Source: CAWAYH01 sp963786195
GTDB taxonomy: Bacteria; Acidobacteriota; Vicinamibacteria; Vicinamibacterales; 2-12-FULL-66-21
Direction of reading: 5' to 3'
DNA: 64,000 nucleotides
Assembly: GCA_963786195.1 (NCBI GenBank)
Contig: CAWAYH010000001.1
Coordinates: 124,001 to 188,000 of the forward strand
Shown: one piece after another, positions 47,565 to 55,259 of the stretch
Layout of the letters: every line of letters begins with the position of its first letter
Position numbering within the stretch: the stretch's first letter is position 1
Program-made: the position numbers and the translations under genes
The notes under the pieces: generated by a model
Told to the model about the DNA's origin: nothing
What the model saw: the letters and a program-made list of their open reading frames with translations, nothing else
Databases searched by the model: none

Positions 47565-48656
47565 CTAGGACTTCACCAACTCCAAAACATACCGTCCAAT
47601 GGCAAGACAGGACGTAAGTCCAGGCGAGTCGATCCCGGCAACGTGCACGAGTTGCGGAACCACGCGGTCGCGCCGGATCATGAAGTCTGCAAACGACTCC
47701 TCAGGCGGGTGCAGCTTCGCGCGGATCCCCGTGCCGGCGAGCCGCAGGTCGGCCTCCTGAATTGACGGCAACAGCTCGCGGGTCGGTTCCACGAAGTCAG
47801 ACAGCGCCAGCCGGTCGTCCTCGTAATCGTCCTTCCGGTCCTGATACCGAGCCGTGGGTCCCAGCAGCACCGATCCCCACGTCGTTTTGGTCGCATGCAC
47901 GCCGAGCCCGTGCCCCGACGCGTGCGGCATGGGATACACGAGCCCCTGCACGAGATGCCGTTTGGAGGGCGCCAGCTCGGCGTACTCGCCGCGGCACGGA
48001 TAAATCGTGAACGGCTCTCCGCCGAACGCCGCGGAGACGTCGTCCGCGTAGAGGCCGCCGCAATTGACGACCGTCGCGGCGTCGATCGTCTCGGCATTGG
48101 TGTGGACGATGACGCGCCCGCCCCTGGCCTCGCCGCGGACGGCGTCGGTTCCGCTCATGACGTAGGCGTCCTGATCCGCGCAGAGATCGCGAAGCGCCCG
48201 GACGAGCGCCTCCGGTTCGAGCACACCCGTCGACGGTGACCAGAGAGCGGGTGAGGGCCTGACGTGAGGTTCTCGCCGGGCGACGAAGTCGTCATCGACG
48301 ATCTCGACGTCGGCCGCGCCGTTCGCGCGGGCCTTTGCGAGTAGCGCCTCGAGCTGCGGGACGTCGCCAGGCGAGGTGGCGACGACGAGCTTGCCGCACC
48401 GGTTGTGCGGGACGTCGTGCCGCTCGCAGAACTCGTAGAGCAGCCTCTGGCCTTCGACGCAGAGCCGCGCCTTCAGCGTACCGGGCGGATAGTACAGGCC
48501 CGCGTGCAGCACGCCGCTGTTGTGGGTGCTGGTCTCCATCCCGGGCCGCGGGTGTCGCTCGAGCACGCAGACGCTCAGCCCGTTCGACGAGAGCGCCGCC
48601 GCACAGGACAGGCCAACCAGTCCCCCGCCGATGATGGCGACGTCGATTTCAGTCAT
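47565..48656 (-). CDS. FAD-dependent oxidoreductase, L-2-hydroxyglutarate oxidase-like
   Basis: A 363-residue protein. N-terminal FAD motif DVAIIGGGLVGLSCAAALS, then STHNSGVLHAGLYYPPGTLK, which is characteristic of LhgO (L-2-hydroxyglutarate oxidase/dehydrogenase) among DAO-family enzymes. Later ATVVNCGGLYADDVSAAF and the terminal HVAGIDSPGLTSCLAIGRYV. The family oxidises 2-hydroxyglutarate to 2-oxoglutarate and passes electrons to the membrane. ATG 48656 is chosen from the sequence and from its ATGA overlap with the glycosyltransferase gene upstream; the longer open frame lacks coding character. Confidence 0.85.
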   Translation of the reverse strand: MTEIDVAIIGGGLVGLSCAAALSSNGLSVCVLERHPRPGMETSTHNSGVLHAGLYYPPGTLKARLCVEGQRLLYEFCERHDVPHNRCGKLVVATSPGDVPQLEALLAKARANGAADVEIVDDDFVARREPHVRPSPALWSPSTGVLEPEALVRALRDLCADQDAYVMSGTDAVRGEARGGRVIVHTNAETIDAATVVNCGGLYADDVSAAFGGEPFTIYPCRGEYAELAPSKRHLVQGLVYPMPHASGHGLGVHATKTTWGSVLLGPTARYQDRKDDYEDDRLALSDFVEPTRELLPSIQEADLRLAGTGIRAKLHPPEESFADFMIRRDRVVPQLVHVAGIDSPGLTSCLAIGRYVLELVKS

Positions 48657-49576
48657 CCCCGCGTCACCGCTTTTGTCGCGGGCGCAGACGACGCAGTGCT
48701 GGTCAGGCGATGCCGGTAGATGTGAAGCAGCGCTTTCAGGCGCAATTGCAGCGCCAGGTAAACGATCGGCCCGAACATCCGAGCGGGCCACCGGGCGTGC
48801 TTCCGGAACAGGATGAACGCGCTCTCGTGGAACGCCGCGAGCGACTCGCGATACGCGTGGATGCTGCTCCGGCCCCCTGCGTGCACGACAGTGGCACCGG
48901 GAAAATAAACGGTTCGCCAGCCCTCCTGCTCGAGGCGGCGGCACAAATCCGCGTCTTCCCAGTAGAGAAAGAACCGTTCATCCATCCCTTTGACCTGGTC
49001 GAACGCCGCGCGACGCACGAGCATGCACGCACCCGACACCCAGTCGACGTCGAGCGGCGCGGTTCGTCCGTTCAACGCCGGCAGATTGTGGCGCGACAAG
49101 GGGTTGTTTGGAAACCGGCGCGTCAGCCACGAACTGCGGCCGGCAATCGCCGTCGTGATCCCGGGGAACCGTCGCGCGGATCCCTGGACGGACCCATTCG
49201 AGTTCAGGATTCTGGGCCCGACGATCGCGGCGTCCCGTCGCGAGCGGGCGTACTCCACGAGACGCGGGACGGTCTGGTCGTCGACGGTGCAGTCGGGATT
49301 GAGCAGGATCAGGAACGGCGCGCGCGTCAGCTGCGCGCCGAGATTGACGCCGGTCGCAAACCCTTCGTTCGTCGATCGCTCGACGATCTGCGCCCAGGGA
49401 TAGCGAGTGCCGATGCGCGCCGCCGCCTCGAGGTCGGACTCGTGGTCGATGACGGCGACCTGTCCCAGGTGTTTGCGGCTCGGTTCGAGCGACGCGAGGC
49501 AGCGCCCCAGCTCTTCGTAGCTGCGGTAGTTGACAATGACCACGTCGACGAGGGTGTGTGACTCTTCCACCACCAT
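48653..49576 (-). CDS. GT2 glycosyltransferase, rhamnosyltransferase-like
   Basis: A 307-residue family 2 glycosyltransferase. Seen: VDVVIVNYRSYEELGRCLAS, VIDHESDLEAA, NEGFATGVNLGAQL, the metal-site region LLNPDCTVDD, then VDWVSGACMLVRRAAFDQVK and FFLYWEDADLCRRLEQEGW with the catalytic ED. This pattern is the WbbL-like rhamnosyltransferase group, which adds deoxy-sugars to lipid-linked glycans at the inner membrane. Intact. ATG 49576. It is coupled by ATGA to the FAD oxidoreductase, an odd pair. Confidence 0.85.
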   Translation of the reverse strand: MVVEESHTLVDVVIVNYRSYEELGRCLASLEPSRKHLGQVAVIDHESDLEAAARIGTRYPWAQIVERSTNEGFATGVNLGAQLTRAPFLILLNPDCTVDDQTVPRLVEYARSRRDAAIVGPRILNSNGSVQGSARRFPGITTAIAGRSSWLTRRFPNNPLSRHNLPALNGRTAPLDVDWVSGACMLVRRAAFDQVKGMDERFFLYWEDADLCRRLEQEGWRTVYFPGATVVHAGGRSSIHAYRESLAAFHESAFILFRKHARWPARMFGPIVYLALQLRLKALLHIYRHRLTSTASSAPATKAVTRG

Positions 49577-49589
49577 CTATTTCAGAATC

Positions 49590-49660
49590 ACGATTCAGTG
49601 TTGTCCGTGTTGTCCGCGGTTCGTGTTGTCCGTGTTCTCCGCGGTTGAAGATCATAGCAG
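49590..49660. repeat. Array of about 9-nt GTGTTGTCC units
   Basis: Units GTGTTGTCC, GTGTTGTCC, GCGGTTC, GTGTTGTCC, GTGTTCTCC, GCGGTTG in tandem. The spacing is mainly nine bases. It lies between two minus-strand glycosyltransferase genes (start at 49576, stop at 49668). It resembles the complement of the array at 39.5 kb. Confidence 0.65.
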
Positions 49661-49667
49661 ACGGACA

Positions 49668-50455
49668 TCACTCGATCTGCCGGCGATAGTCACCGCGGCT
49701 GAAGTACTTCTCCAGCCAGACGTACAGGATGATGAACAGGTAGCGGCTGCCCATCTCTCGTGAGCTTCAGCTTGGCTTCGCCGGTGCGCCGGTTGCGCCA
49801 GGTGATCGGGATGACCGTCCACGAGTAGCCGCGCACGATCGCCTTGAGCGGCAGCTCGACGGTCAGGTTGAAGTGCGGCGCGATGAGCGGCCGGCAGCCG
49901 TCGATGACGGTCCGCCGGTACGCCTTGAACGCGTTGGTCGTGTCGTTCAGCGGCATGCGGAACAGGACGCGGATGCCGAAGTTCACCAGGCGGTTGAGCA
50001 GCAGCTTGACGCGCGGGTAGTCGATCGTGCCGCCGCCCGGCGACGAAGCGGCTGCCGAACACGCACTCCCATCCCTCGTTGAGCAGTCTGCCAGTAGCGG
50101 ACGACGTCGCGGCAGTCGTCGCTCTCGTCGGCCATCATCACGACGGCCGCATCGCCGGTCATCGTGTTCAGCCCGCAGACGACCGCGCGGCCGAAGCCGT
50201 GCGGCCCGGGTTCTGCACCGGCGACCAGCGTCGGGGATGCGCGTCTTCAGGCGCTCGCAGGATCTCCCACGTCCCATCCTTGCTTCCGTCGTCCACGACG
50301 ACGATCTCGTGCGGGACGTCGTGCGAGCCGCAGCTCGAGGTGCAGGTGCTCGACCGTGGACGCGATGCAGCCCTCCTCGTCGCGCGCCGGGATGACGACG
50401 GTGAGCTTGGTCAGCGGCGGCAAGCGTGGGCTCGGGTCGCTGCGGCTCTCGCCAT
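49668..50455 (-). CDS. GT2 glycosyltransferase, dolichol-phosphate-mannose-synthase-like (several frameshifts)
   Basis: About 260 residues when joined. Segments in order across frames: LTKLTVVIPARDEEGCIAST, DVPHEIVVVDDGSKDGTWEI, VVCGLNTMTGDAAVVMMADE, GTIDYPRVKLLLNRLVNFGI, RMPLNDTTNAFKAYRRTVID, PLIAPHFNLTVELPLKAIVR, WTVIPITWRNRRTGEAKLKL, then SRGDYRRQIE at the stop. The order and DDGSKDGT, MMADE and NDTTNAFKAYRR motifs are those of polyprenol-phosphate mannose synthases and their bacterial relatives. ATG 50455 is inferred: it gives an N-terminus that joins LTKLTVV after one base change. It lies 5 bp after the epimerase stop. Probable indel errors, not decay. Confidence 0.65.
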
Positions 50456-50460
50456 GCCGC

Positions 50461-51549
50461 TCAGGCGTGGCCGGAGACGTCGAGCCAGTCCGGGTGCTCG
50501 CTGCGCGTGGCGCAGGATCTCGTCGAGGATGTCTTCGCGTCGTCCGCTGCGGCGCCCAGTCCCAGCTGTCGCGGGCGCGCGACGCATCGAGCACCATCCA
50601 GGGGACGTCGAACGGGCGCGCGCTCCGAGGACGGTTCGACCGCGCGATCGCCGAGGCGGCTCGCGGCACCAGGCGCTCAGCTGCGCCAGCGACCGGGCCG
50701 ACTGCAGCGCCGCCGCCGACATTGACGACGCGCGGCACGGGCGCGATCGCTCGTCGGCGATCTGCCGCTCGAGCAGCGGCACGAGGTCGGCCGGATGCAG
50801 GCAGTCGCGCACCTGATGGCCGCTGGCCCCCGAAGCCGATGTAGCGCAGCGGCCGCTCGCGCAGCCAGCTGTTGACCCAGATACGCGAAGATGCCCTGAT
50901 CGGCGCCGGCCGAACTGCCCGGCGCCGGCCAGCACGCCGCAGCGGTTCACCCAGACGGGAAAGTCGTAGGTCGACGCCGTACTCGAGCGCCAGCTGCTCG
51001 CTCGCGAGCTTCGTCGCGCCGTAGAGCGAGACCGGCGGCGCGGTCGAGAACGCTTCGTCGACGCCCTGCGCGCGTCAGGCCCGGCGGGCAGCGGGCGCGC
51101 TCGCATCGGGCTCGAACGCGTCGTTCACGACGCGGACCGGCAGCCCGGCCAGCGGCGGCAATCGAGTACACGCGGCTGGTGCTCAGCATGACGAGCGCCG
51201 CGCTGGTGCCGCCGGCAGTACTCGAGCACGTTGACCGTGCCGAGGAGATTGTGCTCGACGAGCTGACGGCTCGAGGTCTGGCCGTCGACGCCGGCGAGCA
51301 CGCTGGGATTCGCGGCCGCGTCGACGACCGACGTCGACGGCCGGCAGCGTCTCGAAGTCGGACGCGAGCCGGATGTCGGCGTGACGGATCGTCGACGCCG
51401 AGCGCGCGAAGCGCGCGCGCGGTTCTGCTCGCTGCCGGGGCGCACGAAGTTGTCGAGGCCGACGACCTCGATGGCGTGCCCTGCTCGACCCACCGGCGAA
51501 TCAGCGTCGACCCGACGAACCCGCAGGCGCCGGTGACGAGAATCTTCAC
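50461..51549 (-). CDS. NAD-dependent epimerase, CDP-paratose-epimerase-like (many frameshifts)
   Basis: About 362 residues when joined. GTG 51549 starts KILVTGACGFVGSTLIRRWV, then AIEVVGLDNFVRPGSEQNRA, VVVDAAANPSVLAGVDGQTS, LLGTVNVLEYCRRH, VMLSTSRVYS, and SLYGATKLASEQLALEYG (YxxxK), and at the end REDILDEILRHAQR, then EHPDWLDVSGHA before the stop at 50461. Rossmann motif GxxGxxG and SDR catalytic residues are present. Very similar in layout to the next gene, so the two look like paralogues or successive steps of one sugar pathway. Frame changes occur about every 100-200 bp here. The overlap GTGA with the upstream gene sets the start. Confidence 0.65.
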
Positions 51550-52617
51550 GAGACGAGCTTCTGCTGCCAGGCCTCGACGATCTGCGCGATCGTCTGCTCG
51601 AGGCTGACCGTGATGTCCCAGCCGGGATAGTGGTCCCGCATCTTGCGCAGGTCGCTGTAGTAGCAGATGTGATCGCCGATCCGGTTCGTCTCGACGTAGC
51701 GTGTACCGCTGCGGCTGGCCCGACATGCTGCTCGACGAGCGCGAACGCCTCGAGGATGCTGCACGAATTGGCCTTGCCGCCGCCGAGGTTGTAGACCTCG
51801 CCGACTGCGCGGCGCGTCGGCGAACGCGTGGATGAAGCGGGCCACGTCGAGGCTGTGGATGTTGTCGCGGACCTGCTTGCCCTTGTAGCCGAAGATCCGT
51901 GTACTCGCGCCCCTCGAGATTGCACCGCACGAGATAGCTGAGGAAACCGTGCAGCTCGACGCCGCTGTGATTCGGTCCCGTCAGGCAGCCGCCGCGCAGG
52001 CAGCACGTCGGCATGCCGAAGTAGCGGCCGTATTCCTGCACCATCACGTCGGCCGCGACCTTGCTCGCGCCGAACAGGCTGTGCAGGCTCTGGTCGATCG
52101 AGAACGTCTCCGGGATGCCATCGCGCGTACTGCGGGTCGGCGTAGTCCCAGCGCGTCTCCTGCTCGACGAGCGGGATGCGGTTCGGTCCGTCGCCGTACA
52201 CCTTGTTCGTGCTCATGTAGACGAACGGGCTCTCGGGGCAGCTGCGCCGCGCCGCCTCGAGCAGGTTCAGCGTGCCGACGGCGTTGGTGTCGAAGTCGTC
52301 GAACGGAATGGCGGCCGCGCGGTCGTGCGACGGCTGCGCCGCCGCGTGCACGATCAGCGTCGGGCGCAGCTCCGCGACCAGATCGCAGCACGCCCTGCGC
52401 GGTCGCGGATGTCGAGCTCGTGGTGCCGGAACGACGGCAGCTCGCGCTCGAGCCGTTGCTGGTTCCAGCGCGTGTCACCCTGCGGACCGAAGAACACGGC
52501 GCGCTGATTGTTGTCGACGCCGTGGACGTCGTAACCCTGCTGCGCGAAGTAACTGCAGACTTCGCTGCCGATCAGGCCGGAGGAGCCGGTGACGAGAATC
52601 AACGTTGCGACTGACAT
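51546..52617 (-). CDS. CDP-paratose 2-epimerase-like SDR (many frameshifts)
   Basis: About 357 residues when joined. ATG 52617: SVATLILVTGSSGLIGSEVC, SYFAQQGYDVHGVDNNQRAV, FFGPQGDTRWNQQRLERELP, DTNAVGTLNLLEAARRSCPE, FVYMSTNKVYGDGPNRIPLV, then after frame changes FGASKVAADVMVQEYGRYFG (SK and catalytic Tyr region), CLRGGCLTGPNHSGVELHGF, RIGDHICYYSDLRKMRDHYP, and the final IVEAWQQKLVS. FFGPxGDTRWNxxRLE and LTGPNHSGVELHGFLSYLV are characteristic of CDP-paratose (tyvelose) 2-epimerase relatives, which invert C2 of a CDP-dideoxyhexose. Substrate here unproven. Stop overlaps the next GTG. Confidence 0.72.
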
Positions 52618-52696
52618 CGATAGTGGACCTGCGCGACGTGGCGCGCCGCGCGATCTGCGCGACTCGATCCTGATGTCGATCCGTGCGGTCACTGCC

Positions 52697-53372
52697 TCAC
52701 GGCTTGACGCCGACGACGAGGAACTGCCTGCCGAAGAACGCGCCAGGCGAGCGGCAGCCTCAGGTACGCGCGCAGGAAGGCGATCGGGATACCGCGGTCC
52801 CGATGGCCATGGTATAGGGCAGGAATCGTCCGATGCAGACGTCCACGACGAATCCGCGCGTCGACCAGCGCTTCCTTCAGCGAGGCTTCCGTCAGCGGCA
52901 CGTAGTGATCCCAGAAATCCCAGTACTCGCCCGGCAGGTACTTGATGTTCGGCCCCATCGCGACCAGGCGGCCGCCGCGGCGCAGGCAGCGGTGAATCTC
53001 GTCCAGCGTCCGGCCGAGCGCGGCCTTGTCCGGCAGATGCTCGAAGAAGTTGCTCGTGAAGACGACGTCGAGCGAGGCGTCCGGCAGCGGCCAGCGCGCG
53101 GAGCAGTCCTGGGCGAGAGAACGTCACGTCCCCGCCCAGAAAGCCGCGGCGCGTCCGGATTGAGATCCATCGCGTATTTCTCGCGGCACCGGATCGTGTT
53201 GATGAACTCGCCGTAGCCGCAACCGAGATCGAGCACGGAGTCGCTGGGCCTGGACGTACTGGCCGAACCAGTCGCTGACGAGGACCGACCAGACCTCCTT
53301 GCGGTATTCGAGGTTCGCGGAGAACCGGGCGCCGTAGATGCGCTGGAGGTCTTCGGGACTGTGGGTGCTCAT
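52697..53372 (-). CDS. Class I SAM-dependent methyltransferase (several frameshifts)
   Basis: About 225 residues when joined. ATG 53372: STHSPEDLQRIYGARFSANL, EYRKEVWSVLVSDWFGQYVQ; then the SAM-binding VLDLGCGYGEFINTIRCREK, DLNPDAPRL, the acidic post-motif TSNFFEHLPDKAALGRTLDE, GGRLVAMGPNIKYLPGEYWD, and the end RQFLVVGVKP before the stop at 52697. Methyltransferases of this kind modify sugars in polysaccharide clusters. It is the first gene of the minus-strand set that continues with the two epimerases and the DPM-like transferase, with short gaps and overlaps, so one operon is likely. It diverges from the GT2 gene at 53443. Confidence 0.7.
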
Positions 53373-53442
53373 GACGTCTCGGGGGTCGCCGGACCGTCGA
53401 ATGGTCCCATCTCGTTGGTCCAGATCGCCCTTCAGACCTCTG

Positions 53443-55227
53443 ATGCCCGGCCCGAACTTGCTGTCACGAACCCTTCGTCACCTGTGGCATCGCGCGTTGC
53501 CGCCCAGCCAGGATCGCCTCTACGAGATGTGGACGCGCGAGCACGAACCGTCGAAGAAGACGCTGCGCGCCCAGCGTGAGTGGTCGCGCGGCCGCACGAG
53601 GACGATCAGCCTCATCTCGCTCGCAGACGAGGGTGATGGCTGGATGGACCTTCGTACGGCGGCGAGCGTCCATGCGCAGAGTTATCAGGGCTGGGAATGG
53701 ATCGTCGTGGCTCCCGAAGGCAGGATCGAGGAGGTCAGCCGGACGCTTGGCTCAGGGAATGATCCGCGCGTTCGTACGCTGGCCGTTCCGTCAGGAGTCT
53801 CGCGCGCGGATGCGTGGAACTCGGCGCTGCGCGAGGCGCGCGGAGAGTTCGCGGCGCTCCTGGATTCCGGCGACGTCCTGGCGCCGGCTGCGCTCTACGA
53901 GATGGCGCAGGCCATCGACCAGCCGCCGGACTCCGACGTCCTCTATTCAGACGAGGATCGCATGGCGCCACGGGGCACGCGTCGCCACGACCCGCACTTC
54001 AAGCCCGACTGGTCGCCCGAGCTCCTGTTGTCGTCGAACTACATTGGCCGTTTGACCCTGCTGCGGCGCAACGCCGCGATCGCCGCCGGCGGTTTTCGTC
54101 ACGTCGAGGGCGGCGCCGAAGAGTGGGAGCTGCTGTTGCGCCTGTCGCGCTCGCCCGGCCGCATCCGGCGAGTACCTCGTTGCCTGTACCACCGTGTCGA
54201 CTCCCGGCTTGGGGAGACGGACGCGGGGGCGAAAGCCGTCGTCGAGGACCATTGCCGGGCGCTCGGCTTGCGGCCGATGGTGACGAAGTCGGCTGGGGCG
54301 CTGCGGGTGAGCTGGGACGTTCCGCAGCAGCCGATCGTCTCGATCGTCATCCCCAACCGCAACGCGGCGGCGGTCTTCAAACAGTGCGTGGCGGGTCTGT
54401 TGGAGAAGACGGCCTACGACCGCCGCGAGCTGATCGTCGTCGACAACGGCAGCACCGAGCCCGAGGTCCTGGAGCTGTATCGTTCGCTCGAGCGCCGCGG
54501 CGCGGCCCGAATCGTCCCGTTCGACCGGCCGTTCAATTTCTCGGCGGCGTGCAACGCAGGCGCGGCGGCAGCGAGCGGTGACCTCCTGCTGTTCCTGAAC
54601 AACGACACTGAGGTGATTCAGCCCGACTGGCTCGACGAACTGGTGCGGTGGGCTCAGCGGCCTGACGTCGGGATCGTGGGCGCGAAGCTCTTGTACCCGA
54701 ATCGGACGATTCAGCACGGGGGCGTCGTGTTCGGCATTGGCCTCGTCGGGCACATCTTTGCCGGCGCGGCCGAAGGCACGTCTGGCGTGTTCGGCTCCAG
54801 CGAATCGTACCGGAACTACCTGGCGGTCACGGGCGCCTGTCAGATGATGCGGACCGACGTATTCCGAAAACTCGGTGGCTTCGACGAACGGTTCCGGCTG
54901 TCCTTCAGTGACGTCGTGCTCTGCATGGAAACCTGGAAGGCGGGCTATCGCGTCGTGTACACGCCCTTCGCCAGGCTGATCCATCACGAGTCGTACACGC
55001 GGCAACGCGAGGATTCGGCGGAGGACATGGACCTGCTCGCACGCTATCTCCGGACGACGGGTTTCGCCGAGGATCCGTTTTTTCATCCCGACCTCAACGC
55101 GCAGTCTCCGATCCCCGCCGTGAGACCCCCGTTCGATCGGCCACCGCGTCAGGTCATCAGCGACTTCGTAGAGCGCGTCCTTGCGGCAGCCGACAGCGCG
55201 CGACGGTGGAGTCACGCGTTTCTCTGA
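53443..55227 (+). CDS. GT2 glycosyltransferase with two GT-A-like domains
   Basis: About 594 residues. An N-terminal part (RTISLISLADEGDGWMDLRT, SYQGWEWIVVAPEG, LDSGDVLAPAALYEM, DVLYSDEDRMAPRGTRRHDP) resembles a GT2 domain with a D-x-D-type acidic core. The second (SIVIPNRNAAAVFKQCVAGL, ELIVVDNGSTEPEVLELYRS, LLLFLNNDTEVIQPDWLDEL, AVTGACQMMRTDVFRKLGGF) is a regular GT2 domain with its catalytic acidic region near DERFRLSFSDVVLC. Two-domain proteins of this type are common in O-antigen clusters. Intact in one frame. ATG 53443 chosen; ATG 53401 in frame adds 14 residues. Confidence 0.85.
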   Translation: MPGPNLLSRTLRHLWHRALPPSQDRLYEMWTREHEPSKKTLRAQREWSRGRTRTISLISLADEGDGWMDLRTAASVHAQSYQGWEWIVVAPEGRIEEVSRTLGSGNDPRVRTLAVPSGVSRADAWNSALREARGEFAALLDSGDVLAPAALYEMAQAIDQPPDSDVLYSDEDRMAPRGTRRHDPHFKPDWSPELLLSSNYIGRLTLLRRNAAIAAGGFRHVEGGAEEWELLLRLSRSPGRIRRVPRCLYHRVDSRLGETDAGAKAVVEDHCRALGLRPMVTKSAGALRVSWDVPQQPIVSIVIPNRNAAAVFKQCVAGLLEKTAYDRRELIVVDNGSTEPEVLELYRSLERRGAARIVPFDRPFNFSAACNAGAAAASGDLLLFLNNDTEVIQPDWLDELVRWAQRPDVGIVGAKLLYPNRTIQHGGVVFGIGLVGHIFAGAAEGTSGVFGSSESYRNYLAVTGACQMMRTDVFRKLGGFDERFRLSFSDVVLCMETWKAGYRVVYTPFARLIHHESYTRQREDSAEDMDLLARYLRTTGFAEDPFFHPDLNAQSPIPAVRPPFDRPPRQVISDFVERVLAAADSARRWSHAFL

Positions 55228-55259
55228 AGTCACGAGACGACGATTCGTCATTCAGCGTC

